In this document: positions 24,691-38,621 of the stretch, piece after piece
Numbering within the stretch: position 1 is the stretch's first letter
Layout: each line of letters starts with the position of its first letter
NCBI RefSeq assembly: GCF_000317835.1
Contig: NC_019793.1
Location: 2,918,501-2,982,500 of the forward strand
Length of the DNA stretch: 64,000 bases
Source of the DNA: Deinococcus peraridilitoris DSM 19664
Lineage (GTDB): Bacteria; Deinococcota; Deinococci; Deinococcales; Deinococcaceae
Direction of reading: 5' to 3'
Translations under genes and position numbers: made by a program
The notes under the pieces: generated by a model
The model's database searches: none
The model's input: the letters and a program-made list of their open reading frames with translations, nothing else
What the model was told of the DNA's origin: nothing

Positions 24691-24956
24691 CAGAGGATTA
24701 CAGGACAGGTGGCAGTCTGGCAGCCGGGCCAGTGCTGCCCGGCAGAGGCGCTCACGCTCCAAGATTGGCATTTGGCCCGACTCCAGCGGCTTGAGAGCTT
24801 TGATCAACGCTGAATTCCAGCAGGCTACAGTTTCCTGCAAGGTGAGCTTCACCTGTATGACAGTGAACGTCGTACCTTCAAAAGGAGCGCAGCAGACGCA
24901 TCAAGCAGGTCGGGAGCAGCAAAATCTTCTGAAAACCGAAGAGATGAGGAGCAAGT

Positions 24957-25652
24957 ATGGATATGGATATGGCCAATATGATCCCGGCCTGGTGGACGCC
25001 AGCAGCATGGACTTACCTGATTGCTTGCTTGATCTCGGCCGGCGTTCTCGCAGCTGGCATTTATCGACGCGGGCTTCGCCAGCCACTGCGCATGATCGAA
25101 TTGATGTGGATTGTCAGTGCACTCTTCTTAGGCCCGGTGGCCCTGCTGATGTATGCCCGCTGGGGCCACCCAGAGGGTCAGGCTCCTGGCGCTATTCAAC
25201 ATCCCCGGTGGGTTGCCGTCATCCTTACCCTTCTCCCTGGGGCCGCCGCCTCCACGATGGCTCACCTGATCGGCGTGCCCGTGGTGTTCAGTGCCGGCTG
25301 GACCATCGCCGGTCAGGCACTCTGGGCTGTAGCGCTGTTTATCCTGGTCCTGGCCACCCTGCTGCTGTTCATGTATGAATCTGCGACTACGTCCAGACAT
25401 CGTGCGGCGCGACCCGCCGCACTGTTCTTTGGCGCCTTGGTCACGGTGTTGGCTTTTGATGTCGGCATGGTCGGCTGGATGCTCTACCTGCACACCAACG
25501 GTCTCATGCGGCCGATCACCGACGTCGTATTCACCGCTCAGATGCAAATAGGCATGCTGCTCGGCATGCTGACCGCCTGGCCCATCGCTGCCAGGCTCAC
25601 CCCGAGGCTTCCTGCGGGGATCGGCGCCGAGGCTGACCACTCCCCAACCTGA
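24957..25652 (+). CDS. multi-pass membrane protein, DUF4396-like
   Basis: 231 residues with six or so hydrophobic helices (first WTYLIACLISAGVLAAGIY). GAAASTMAHLIGVPVVFSAGW resembles the conserved centre of DUF4396 proteins; I am not certain of the family. His/Met residues at the N-terminus (MDMDMANM) could suggest metal contact, but this is only a guess. ATG at 24957 is preceded by GAGGAG. Stands alone between gene fragments and a MITE-like repeat. Confidence 0.65.
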   Translation: MDMDMANMIPAWWTPAAWTYLIACLISAGVLAAGIYRRGLRQPLRMIELMWIVSALFLGPVALLMYARWGHPEGQAPGAIQHPRWVAVILTLLPGAAASTMAHLIGVPVVFSAGWTIAGQALWAVALFILVLATLLLFMYESATTSRHRAARPAALFFGALVTVLAFDVGMVGWMLYLHTNGLMRPITDVVFTAQMQIGMLLGMLTAWPIAARLTPRLPAGIGAEADHSPT

Positions 25653-25693
25653 AGACCTTGGAAGGAAGTGACCCTCAAGTGTTCGTCGCACCC

Positions 25694-25921
25694 TAAAGCG
25701 GTTGTCAAAGACATGGATCGGTTTTTGATCAATGTTTTTGACCGAGCGGAGAGCGCGCAGTGCCCGAAACCGCTTTTGGGCACGCTGTCAGCGCGGGGAG
25801 CGAGTGACCTTGACCAGGAGCGTTTGGAAGCGGGCAGGCGTCCTTAAGGGCGTCCGTTCTGCCCAAGACAATGGAATTGATGGAGTGCTTTCCTCCAAGG
25901 GTGGAATGGACAAACGCTCTA
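25694..25921. repeat. MITE-like element, copy B (228 bp)
   Basis: Same ends as copy A (25694-25706 and 25909-25921) and nearly the same sequence. It carries about 46 bp (25824-25869) where copy A has about 6 bp. The inserted block contains the module also found alone at 3294-3334. The hairpin loop differs by a few bases, so the copies have been diverging. Confidence 0.8.
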
Positions 25922-26213
25922 TGAGCCACCGAGGCGCAGCACGCGAAGTGAGCGGCACACGAGTGCGGCGGGTGAGAACTTTCGTTGGTTGGCGTTCCCG
26001 GAACCTCTGAACTTGGTTGGCGAAGGACCGGGCCACCCGCCGGATCGTCATTGCCTCTGGGCCCGCCAGCCTCGGTGGTCTTGACCGTCTGGCTATCGAT
26101 AATTCCCGCGCTGGGTGTGGTTTCCTTTCCTGCTCGAGGCAGTCAAGGTCGTGGTTGTGCGGGTGGGAGCGCTCGGCTGCCACCTCGTGTCCCGACCTGG
26201 TCTTACAAGGAGT
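25922..26213. other. gene-free stretch downstream of repeat
   Basis: GC-rich, with overlapping short frames on both strands and no ribosome-binding site or family motif that I recognise. Confidence 0.45.
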
Positions 26214-27287
26214 TCAGAACATCGTCGGCAGCTTGACGCGGTTGCGTCCGAGCTGTTTGGCCCGGTAGAGCGCCGCGTCAGCGCGTTTGACCAGGCGCTC
26301 AGAAGTGTCGCCGGCGCGCTGCACTGCCATGCCGAAGCTGGCGGTGAGCGGACCGGCACCCTCGAAGCGGTGGTGAGCGATGTCGGCGCGAATGCGCTCT
26401 GCGAGGTGCTCGGCGACGCGGGCGTCGGTGCGGGGCATGATCAGCAGAAACTCCTCGCCGCCCCAGCGGACCACCAGATGCTCACCGCGCACCCGCAGGG
26501 CCGTGAGCCGGGCCGCTTCACGCAGCACCAGATCGCCGATGTCGTGCCCGTAGGTGTCATTCACGCTCTTGAAGTGGTCGAGGTCGAACAGCACCACCGT
26601 GAGCGGCCCTGAATTTCGCAGCTCGTTCTCAAGCAGAATTTCACCGCAGCGCCGGTTGGGCAGCCCGGTCAGAAAGTCAGCGTAGGCGAGCATGCGCGCT
26701 TCGCTGTAGCGCTCCTGAAGCAGCGTGATGTGATAGAGCAGCAAAATGGCGGCCAGACCGGCCGCGAAAAACTGCGCGACGAAGCCGAGCAGGTCCGGAT
26801 CGAAACCGCTGGTGCGCAGGATGTCCGGCAGGTGTGTCACGGTGGAGAACCCGGCGAGCGCGAAGGTGACGGTCGCCCAGGCCATCGCCGCGCGCCTCCG
26901 CCAGACGATGAAAGCTGTGCAGTACACCACCGTGAACCAGTATGTCGATTCGCTCAGGTGCAGACGCTCTGGGACGTAGGCCAGCAGCTGGTAATTGAGC
27001 GACAACAGAAAGTACACCGCGAGGCTGATGAACGCCAGCCGGCCCGCCGCCTGGTCACTGAGGCGGCGGGTCCACAGGCCGGTGAACAGGCTGGCGAGAA
27101 CCAGCGCCAGCACTGGAAGTGCGATTCCATCGAGTGCGTCGGGGTTGGGCCATTGCACGGCCAACGCGAGCAGGCAAGCGATCACACCCACCGAGAACTG
27201 GCCGAGCAGCAGCGAGCGCCGTGAGGAGACCCACGGATCGGGCAGTGCGGCTCGGTTGGTGGAAACGTCGGGGGACGTGATCGTCAT
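26214..27287 (-). CDS. membrane-bound diguanylate cyclase (GGDEF), I-site degenerate
   Basis: 357 residues. Six hydrophobic segments between 28 and 190, then a GGDEF domain with FLTGLPNRR, VVLFDLDHFKSVNDTYGH and the active loop GGEEF (276-280). The position of the inhibitory RxxD site reads RGEH, so feedback inhibition is probably lost, unlike the cyclase at 3410. Start chosen at the ATG at 27287; upstream in-frame ATGs exist but their sequence looks non-coding. Confidence 0.9.
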   Translation of the reverse strand: MTITSPDVSTNRAALPDPWVSSRRSLLLGQFSVGVIACLLALAVQWPNPDALDGIALPVLALVLASLFTGLWTRRLSDQAAGRLAFISLAVYFLLSLNYQLLAYVPERLHLSESTYWFTVVYCTAFIVWRRRAAMAWATVTFALAGFSTVTHLPDILRTSGFDPDLLGFVAQFFAAGLAAILLLYHITLLQERYSEARMLAYADFLTGLPNRRCGEILLENELRNSGPLTVVLFDLDHFKSVNDTYGHDIGDLVLREAARLTALRVRGEHLVVRWGGEEFLLIMPRTDARVAEHLAERIRADIAHHRFEGAGPLTASFGMAVQRAGDTSERLVKRADAALYRAKQLGRNRVKLPTMF

Positions 27288-27559
27288 GCGTGACTCATGC
27301 ACAGTGTAACGCCTTCGCCACATTCCCACGCTAAAAATGCCCGCGACTATGAGAAGAGTGCCGGAAAGTAAGAGACACCGTTTCTGTAACCCACAGCACA
27401 AACCCCGCTGTCTCAAGACCGTGTCCGGAGAGACTTAAGCCCAATGTCACACGATCAGAAACTTCGCCACTTCAAATGGAAACGGCTGCCCTGGTGCTTC
27501 CTGGCCCGCAAAGAAGGAGTGGATCACCCGGTGCAGTGATTTCCAAGCGAGGTGAGAGC

Positions 27560-28474
27560 GTGTTCTACCATGACAAGCAGCTGCAGTACACCGTCCGCGT
27601 CGATACCCCCAGCCCACTTTTTGCCAAAATGCTGCAGCAGGCCATCGGCGGTGTCGAGGGCGAGATTCGTGTGATGATGCAGTACCTGTTTCAGGCCTGG
27701 GGCAGCCGTGGACCCACCAAGTACCGCGACCTGCTGATGGAAACCGGCACCGAGGAAATCGGGCACATCGAGATGCTCGCCACTGCCGTCGCCATGAACC
27801 TGGAAGGCTCTCCGGCGAGCGTGCAGGAAGAAGCGGCCAAAGCCAACCCGATGATCGCCGCAGTGCTGGGGGGCATGAATCCCCGGCATTTCCTTTCAAC
27901 GGGTATGGCCGCCACCCCCGAAGACGCCAACGGCACGCCCTTTGACGCTTCACACGTGTACGCCAGCGGCAACATCATGGCCGATATGTACGCCAACGTC
28001 ACGGCCGAGGCGACCGGACGCGTGCTCGCCACCCGGCTTTACGAAATGACCGACGATCCCGGCATGAAGGACATGCTGCGCTTCCTGATCGCCCGCGACA
28101 CCATGCACCAGCAGCAGTGGCTGGCGGTGATCGAGGAACTCGGGGGCACCCAGGGTCTGCCGATTCCCAACAGCTTTCCGCAGAACCAGGAACTCCAGGA
28201 GGTCAGCTACACCTTCTTCTCGACCAGTGTCGAGGGCGTCGAGCCTCCGACCGGGCGCTGGTCGAGCGGCCCGAGCCTGGACGGCAAGGGCGTGTTCACC
28301 ACCCGCGCGCTCAAACCGATGGGCCAGGAGCCCAAGCTCGCCCCGCCCATTCCGCAGGGACACGCGCAGACCGAGCAGATGACGGGCGGCCTCTCGGGTG
28401 CCCTCAAGAACGTCACCAATCGCGTCGAGGATGCGGTGGGCAACTCGCGCCGTCCTGACCACGGCCAATCCTGA
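27560..28474 (+). CDS. manganese-containing catalase
   Basis: 304-residue non-haem catalase that disproportionates hydrogen peroxide at a di-manganese site. Ligand helices: EGEIRVMMQYLFQAW, METGTEEIGHIEML, EATGRVLATRLYEMT and ARDTMHQQQWLAVIEELG, supplying the Glu/His pairs. The C-terminal tail is longer and polar. GTG start at 27560 has GAGGTGA directly upstream. A strong hairpin follows at 28487-28527. Confidence 0.95.
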   Translation: MFYHDKQLQYTVRVDTPSPLFAKMLQQAIGGVEGEIRVMMQYLFQAWGSRGPTKYRDLLMETGTEEIGHIEMLATAVAMNLEGSPASVQEEAAKANPMIAAVLGGMNPRHFLSTGMAATPEDANGTPFDASHVYASGNIMADMYANVTAEATGRVLATRLYEMTDDPGMKDMLRFLIARDTMHQQQWLAVIEELGGTQGLPIPNSFPQNQELQEVSYTFFSTSVEGVEPPTGRWSSGPSLDGKGVFTTRALKPMGQEPKLAPPIPQGHAQTEQMTGGLSGALKNVTNRVEDAVGNSRRPDHGQS

Positions 28475-28486
28475 AGCGGCTTGCGT

Positions 28487-28527
28487 GAATACGAAAGAGG
28501 CCGCTCCCGGCGGCCTCTTTCGTATTC
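28487..28527. terminator. bidirectional intrinsic terminator
   Basis: 17-18-bp stem, arms 28487-28503 and 28511-28527, between the convergent Mn-catalase and carB genes. Confidence 0.85.
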
Positions 28528-28533
28528 ATACGC

Positions 28534-31638
<3,105 letters not shown>

Positions 31639-31810
31639 TCCAGAAAAAGAGAATAACACGAGGGCAAGGCCAGAAAGTTTATTCAGTATGAATTGGCCCC
31701 ATTCGGTGCTCTAAGTGGTCCGGTCTTGCCACGTGAATTTCCGGCCCCAGGGCGTTTCTGAGCGTATATGTGCTGTTTCGGCTCGCGGTCCGCTTCGAGC
31801 GGTTCGGTGC

Positions 31811-31866
31811 TTGACCCTCCTGCGGCGAGCTGATAGGCTTTGCATAGAAATACGCAAACTGCGTAT
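31811..31866 (+). promoter_or_regulatory. argG promoter and operator-like palindrome
   Basis: TTGACC (31811-31816), 17-nt spacer, TAGGCT (31834-31839) with an extended TG. Just after the predicted start are TGCATA, TACGCA and TGCGTA; ATACGCA-AAC-TGCGTAT (31850-31866) is a perfect 7-bp inverted repeat. It could be an arginine-repressor-type site, but the half-site is not the E. coli ARG box. Confidence 0.55.
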
Positions 31867-31876
31867 AACCAAACAG

Positions 31877-31903
31877 ATGCTGAACCTTGCCCTCCGACGT
31901 TGA
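31877..31903 (+). CDS. possible arginine leader peptide (8 residues)
   Basis: Reads MLNLALRR and stops; two Arg codons (CGA CGT) precede the TGA. No good ribosome-binding site upstream, and the hairpin that follows has only a short T-run, so function is speculative. Confidence 0.3.
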   Translation: MLNLALRR

Positions 31904-32010
31904 ACCTTCGCCTCAGTCATGAACTTGAGGCGGCGTTTCATGTCGGGGGCTTTGTTGTGCGCTAAGAACGATTCAAGAACTGGGCAGAAGCCCACCCAAG
32001 GAGAATTCCC

Positions 32011-33239
<1,229 letters not shown>

Positions 33240-33240
<1 letters not shown>

Positions 33241-33761
33241 TGGCGCGGGTGCGGCGTGCCGGCAGCGAGGACGCGGGCCTGATGGCCGCGCTGACCCGTC
33301 AGTGCTGGGCGGGCAGCGTGCCGGGCGACTCCAGCGCGCACTTCGAAGACGAAACGCGCGTGCTGAGCGACCTGGCCAGTGGCGGCGGCCTGATCCTGGA
33401 GCACGGGGTGATTGCCGTGGCCTCGCTGCGCTGGCGTGACCTGCCTCCAGGGGCCAGCGGACCGGGCCGGGCCACGCCGCGCCTGTGGGAAGTGTGCCGC
33501 CTGGGCGTGCTGCCGCACCACCGCCAGCACGGTCACGGCGAGCGCCTGATGCGTGAAGTCGAAGCGCTCGCGGCGAGCGGCGGCGTCCCGGAAGTGCGCC
33601 TCGCCGTGCGCCGCGACGCCAGCGTGAAGCTCGTGCAGTTCTACCAGCGCCTCGGCTATACCATCGACCCGGCGCTGGTCTACAGCCACGCCAACCCCCA
33701 GAACCCCACGCCCATTGTGATGCGCAAGGAGCTGCTGCACGCCATGGGAGTGAGCGCTTGA
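33240..33761 (+). CDS. GNAT-family N-acetyltransferase (1 of 4 in arg cluster)
   Basis: 173 residues. GNAT core: WEVCRLGVLPHHRQHGHGERLMREVEAL holds the acetyl-CoA site (RxxGxG/A-type, here RQHGHG), and LVQFYQRLGYTIDP is the C-terminal strand-helix. ATG overlaps the argG TGA, so it is translationally coupled. Substrate unknown; position suggests an amino acid or arginine-pathway intermediate. Confidence 0.85.
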
Positions 33762-34270
33762 CGATGGGCACCGCGAGCTGCATCGCCAAATCACAGGTGC
33801 TTCACGCCGGGTACGTACTCCGGCTTGCCGCCGTCGCCGATGCGGACACCATTGCTTTCCAGCGGGCCGCGATGTTTGCCGAAATGGGCACCTCGTACAG
33901 TGAGGAGCACACCACGCAGTTCGCGCCCTGGATTCGGGACCGCCTGTCGGGCGGCACCTACCTGGGCCTGCTGATCGAGCATGCCGGACAGGTGGTTGCG
34001 GGAGCTGGCCTGATGTTTCTGGACTGGCCGCCCAGCCATCTGGACCCTGGCAGCCGGCGCGCATACCTGCTCAACGTCTATACCGAGCCGAAGCACCGCG
34101 GGTGTGGCCTCGCGCGGGCGCTCACGCAGGCCGCCATCCACGAAACACGGGCCCGAGGCATTGCCGTGCTGGCCCTGCATGCCAGTGAAGCGGGCCGACC
34201 CCTTTATACGAAGCTGGGCTTTCAGGCCACCAACGAAATGCGCTTTCTCACTTCCGTGCAGGGCAGTTGA
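33758..34270 (+). CDS. GNAT-family N-acetyltransferase (2 of 4 in arg cluster)
   Basis: 170 residues. Acetyl-CoA site YLLNVYTEPKHRGCGLARAL (RGCGLA) followed by VLALHASEAGRPLYTKLGF. TTG start at 33758 overlaps the preceding stop (TTGA) with GGGAG upstream; an ATG two codons later (33764) is an alternative. Not closely similar to the neighbour GNAT, so this is not a recent duplication. Substrate unknown. Confidence 0.85.
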   Translation: MTMGTASCIAKSQVLHAGYVLRLAAVADADTIAFQRAAMFAEMGTSYSEEHTTQFAPWIRDRLSGGTYLGLLIEHAGQVVAGAGLMFLDWPPSHLDPGSRRAYLLNVYTEPKHRGCGLARALTQAAIHETRARGIAVLALHASEAGRPLYTKLGFQATNEMRFLTSVQGS

Positions 34271-34289
34271 GCAGATCAGGAGTCAGGAC

Positions 34290-35696
34290 ATGACCACGAA
34301 CACGTCAGACAAGAAACTCTGGGGAGGACGCTTTGCCGAGGCGACAGACGGGCTCGTCGAGCGCTTCAATGCCTCGGTGGGTTTCGATCAGCGTCTGGCC
34401 GAACAGGACATTCGCGCCTCGCTCGCGCACGTCGCGATGCTGGGCCAGCAGGGCATTCTCGAGGGCGCCGAGGTCGCGCGCATCACCGGCGGGCTGCAGG
34501 AGATCCTGACCGCCATCCTGGCCGGCAACTTCGAGTGGCGCCTCGACCGTGAGGACGTGCACATGAACGTCGAAGCCGACCTGCGCGACCGGATCGGCGG
34601 CGTGGCGGGCAAGCTGCACACCGCACGCAGCCGCAACGATCAGGTGGCCACCGACTTCCGGCTGTTCGTGAGGGAAGCCGCGCAGAACCTCGCGCAGCTC
34701 ACGCGCGCCCTGCGGGCGACCTTTGTCGCCGAGGCCGAGCGTCACCTCGATCCCCCCGTGCTGATGCCGGGCTACACCCACCTGCAGGTCGCCCAGCCCA
34801 TCGCGCTGTCGCACTGGTTTCTGGCCTACGCCGAGATGCTGGAACGTGACGAGGGGCGTTTGCTCGATGCGGCCGAGCGCATGAATGAAAGCCCTCTCGG
34901 TGCGGGCGCCCTGGCAGGTACGCCCTGGCCCATCGACCGCGAGGCCACCGCCCGCGCGCTCGGTTTCGCCCGCCCAATGCGCAACAGCCTCGACGCGGTC
35001 GCCAGCCGCGACTTCGCGCTGGAATTCCTGTCGGCCTGCGCCATCCTGATCGCGCACCTTTCGCGCCTCAGCGAGGAGCTGATTTTGTTCAGCACCTTCG
35101 AGTTCGGCTTCGTGACGCTGCCCGACAGCCATACCACCGGCAGTTCCATCATGCCGCAGAAGAAAAACCCCGACGTCTCCGAGCTGGCGCGCGGCAAGGC
35201 GGGCCGGGTGTTCGGCGCCCTGATGGGCCTGCTCACGGTCGTGAAAGGCACGCCGCTCGCGTACAACAAGGACCTGCAGGAAGACAAGGAAAGTGTCTTT
35301 GACGCGTATGACACCCTCTCCATCGTGCTGCGGCTCTACGCCGACATGCTGCCCAAGGCAGAGTGGCACGCCACGACCATGCGCCAGGCCGCCTCGCGTG
35401 GGTACAGCACCGCCACCGACCTGGCGGATTTCCTGGCGATGGGGGGCCTGCCCTTCCGTGAAGCGCACGAGGTGGTGGGCGGCCTGGTCGGTCTGGCGTC
35501 ACGCACGGGGCGGCAGTTGTGGGAGCTGAGCGACGAGGAGCTGCGCGCCGTCCACCCGCTGCTGAGCGCCGAGGTTGCCAGCCGCCTGACCGTGGAAGCC
35601 AGCGTCTCATCGCGGCAGAGCTTTGGCGGCACCGCCCCCGATCAGGTGGGAAAGCAAATTCAAGCCGCCCTGGAGCGCCTCAAGGAGCACGCATGA
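34290..35696 (+). CDS. argH: argininosuccinate lyase
   Basis: 468 residues. Splits argininosuccinate into arginine and fumarate. The superfamily signature is GSSIMPQKKNPDVSELARGK (catalytic loop with Ser), with TARSRNDQVATDFRLF and GYTHLQVAQPI also present. ATG at 34290 with AGGAG 8 nt upstream. Stop overlaps the next GNAT start. Confidence 0.98.
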   Translation: MTTNTSDKKLWGGRFAEATDGLVERFNASVGFDQRLAEQDIRASLAHVAMLGQQGILEGAEVARITGGLQEILTAILAGNFEWRLDREDVHMNVEADLRDRIGGVAGKLHTARSRNDQVATDFRLFVREAAQNLAQLTRALRATFVAEAERHLDPPVLMPGYTHLQVAQPIALSHWFLAYAEMLERDEGRLLDAAERMNESPLGAGALAGTPWPIDREATARALGFARPMRNSLDAVASRDFALEFLSACAILIAHLSRLSEELILFSTFEFGFVTLPDSHTTGSSIMPQKKNPDVSELARGKAGRVFGALMGLLTVVKGTPLAYNKDLQEDKESVFDAYDTLSIVLRLYADMLPKAEWHATTMRQAASRGYSTATDLADFLAMGGLPFREAHEVVGGLVGLASRTGRQLWELSDEELRAVHPLLSAEVASRLTVEASVSSRQSFGGTAPDQVGKQIQAALERLKEHA

Positions 35697-36175
35697 CCCT
35701 CACCCTGGAACGCGACACCGTCACCAAGATCCGCCCGGCTGCCCATCACGAACTCGACCTCGTCAAGCGCCTGCTGGAGGCCGTCGGTCTGCACAGCGGC
35801 AGCGTCACCATGCAGGGCGCCACCTTCTGGATTGCCCGGCGTGACGGTGAAAGCGTCGGCGTGATCGGCCTGGAGCACGGTGAGGGCGCCTCGCTGCTGC
35901 GCTCCACGGCGGTGTTGCCGCAGGCACGCGGGACGGGCGTCGGGCGCGCCCTTGTGCAGAGCGCCCTGACGCTCGCCACCCTGCGCGGCGACCGCGCCGT
36001 GTACCTGTTCAGCAGCGACGCCGGGCCGTTCTGGCAGCGCTACGGCTTTCAGGCCGTCCCGGTGAGTGAGCTCGCCCGCGCCCTGCCGGGCGTCCCGCAA
36101 GTCGAGAGCGGCCAGTGCAAGGGCTGGCTGCACGAGGAGCTCGCGTGGCGCAAGGACCTGGAGGCTCAGGCGTGA
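35693..36175 (+). CDS. GNAT-family N-acetyltransferase (3 of 4 in arg cluster; ArsN2-like)
   Basis: 160 residues. STAVLPQARGTGVGRALVQSAL is the acetyl-CoA site (RGTGVG), and VYLFSSDAGPFWQRYGFQAV is the C-terminal part. The layout with GSVTMQGATFWIARRDGESV resembles the ArsN2 subfamily, but the location right after argH (ATGA overlap) argues for an arginine-related role. Ends overlapping the next gene (GTGA). Confidence 0.85.
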   Translation: MTLTLERDTVTKIRPAAHHELDLVKRLLEAVGLHSGSVTMQGATFWIARRDGESVGVIGLEHGEGASLLRSTAVLPQARGTGVGRALVQSALTLATLRGDRAVYLFSSDAGPFWQRYGFQAVPVSELARALPGVPQVESGQCKGWLHEELAWRKDLEAQA

Positions 36176-36726
36176 CCTACCTCGCCCTCGACTCCATCGC
36201 CATTCCCGACCTGAGCCCGCAGGCGCGCGTCAGTGCGCGCAAGGCCCGCCTGAGTGACCTCGAGGCCATTCATGAACTGATCGGCTACTGGGCGGCGCGC
36301 GGACAGATGCTGGTGCGCAGCCGGCAGCTGCTCGCCGAAACCATTCGGGACTTCGTGGTGATGGAAGCGGAACCCGAGGGGGATCACCCGGGCGGCCTCG
36401 CGGGCGTGTGCGGCCTGCACATGCTCGCGCCCGACCTGGCCGAGGTGCGCGGCCTGGCCGTCCACCCGAGTTTTCAGGGTCGCGGCTTGGGCCGCGAGCT
36501 CGTCTTGGCCTGCGAACGTGAGGCGCGCGAGCTGGGCCTGCCGGCCCTGTTTGCCTGGACCTACCAGCAGAAGTTCTTCGAGAACTGCGGCTTTATGCGC
36601 ATCGACAAGACGCACCTGCACCCCAAGGTCTGGAGTGAATGCCAGCGCTGCGCCTTTTTTGAAAACTGCAACGAGATCGCGATGCTCAAAACGCTTCAAG
36701 GGCCAGGCGCTTCTCGTACCGCCTGA
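36172..36726 (+). CDS. GNAT N-acetyltransferase, candidate N-acetylglutamate synthase (4 of 4 in arg cluster)
   Basis: 184 residues. ARKARLSDLEAIHELIGYWA, then LVRSRQLLAETIRDFVVMEA, then AEVRGLAVHPSFQGRGLGRELV and FAWTYQQKFFENCGF. This order is that of the short ArgA-type GNATs that make N-acetylglutamate, the first step of arginine synthesis. A Cys-containing C-terminus (ECQRCAFFENC) is typical of the group. GTG start overlaps the previous stop. No other acetylglutamate synthase is in the window. Confidence 0.75.
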   Translation: MTYLALDSIAIPDLSPQARVSARKARLSDLEAIHELIGYWAARGQMLVRSRQLLAETIRDFVVMEAEPEGDHPGGLAGVCGLHMLAPDLAEVRGLAVHPSFQGRGLGRELVLACEREARELGLPALFAWTYQQKFFENCGFMRIDKTHLHPKVWSECQRCAFFENCNEIAMLKTLQGPGASRTA

Positions 36727-36746
36727 ACAATTGGGTTTTGGGGAGT

Positions 36747-36828
36747 TGCTACACTTCTTGGAGTTCGCCGGGAAGCACCCCGGTACACCCATGAAATGCG
36801 GCCCGCGAGCCGCGTATGGAGGCAAGTC

Positions 36829-36832
<4 letters not shown>
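36747..36832 (+). promoter_or_regulatory. carA promoter and leader with 13-codon upstream ORF
   Basis: Extended -10 TG-C-TACACT (36747-36755) about 70 nt before carA. The leader holds ATG AAA TGC... (36791-36832), a 13-residue [16 protein letters not shown] whose TGA overlaps the carA ATG (ATGA), so the two could be coupled. Confidence 0.45.
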
Positions 36833-38013
<1,181 letters not shown>

Positions 38014-38035
38014 AAGAACAGCTCGAAACAAGTCG

Positions 38036-38064
38036 AGACGCCCCGCCGACAAGGCGGGGCGTCT
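38036..38064 (+). terminator. hairpin terminator after carA
   Basis: 12-bp stem, AGACGCCCCGCC (38036-38047) with its complement (38053-38064), loop GACAA. The U-run is poor. Confidence 0.7.
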
Positions 38065-38119
38065 GCTTGCGCGCACGAGGCGAGTGCCCGGGAAAGACCT
38101 TTTTTCTGCCGCTGCAGGT

Positions 38120-38518
38120 TCAGCCGAGGTAGATGTTCACGTCACTGGGATTGGCAGAGACGATCAGTTGCTGGATTTCACCTTCGTCGGGTTCGCGCAG
38201 CACCCGGTTGAAGTCGTAGGTGCTCAGGATGCTTTCCCGGTAGGTCTGGATGCCGCTTGACTGTGCCCAGCGCGCCAACGCCTGCAGGCCCTCGACGCCG
38301 CCCGGGCCAAACTGTCCTCCGAACGCCTCGACGATGACGTAGGTCTTCCCGGCAGCCTCGATCACCGCACCGTAGCGGGCGTTAGCGCGCTGGCCCTGGC
38401 TCTCGGTCACGAAAGTGATGGCGCCACCGGTCAGGTCAATGTCGGCGAAAGTACGTTCAAGGATACGGAGGGTTTCGTTTGGAGCGCCCACGACGCCCAG
38501 CGGTTCGGCAATCAGCAT
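38120..38518 (-). CDS. conserved-looking hypothetical protein
   Basis: 132 residues, soluble, mixed alpha/beta (ITFVTESQGQRANARYGAVI; KTYVIVEAFGG). No catalytic motif that I recognise and no signal peptide. TAAGAT lies 5 nt upstream of the ATG on the minus strand, consistent with a leaderless promoter, which supports it as a real gene. Confidence 0.65.
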   Translation of the reverse strand: MLIAEPLGVVGAPNETLRILERTFADIDLTGGAITFVTESQGQRANARYGAVIEAAGKTYVIVEAFGGQFGPGGVEGLQALARWAQSSGIQTYRESILSTYDFNRVLREPDEGEIQQLIVSANPSDVNIYLG

Positions 38519-38621
38519 GGCCTATCTTATGCCGTTCGAATCTGTGTGGGTGGGCAACTCACGAGATTTCGTGAGCCATAGGGCCACTTTGGCCGCACCT
38601 GCGCGGTGCTATTCTTCGCGC

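Larger units (their letters stand above)
31639..32010 (+). other. argG control region
   Basis: 372 bp between divergent carB and argG. Contains the argG promoter (31811-31839), a cluster of TACGCA-type half-sites (31842-31866), a short ORF ending Arg-Arg (31877-31903) and a hairpin CGCCTCA/TGAGGCG (31909-31932), then GGAG before the argG ATG. Confidence 0.6.

Noticed and set aside
24690..24956. Possible further gene fragment between the oxidoreductase piece and the membrane protein gene
   Set aside because: Frames on both strands lack recognisable motifs; I could not assign a family.
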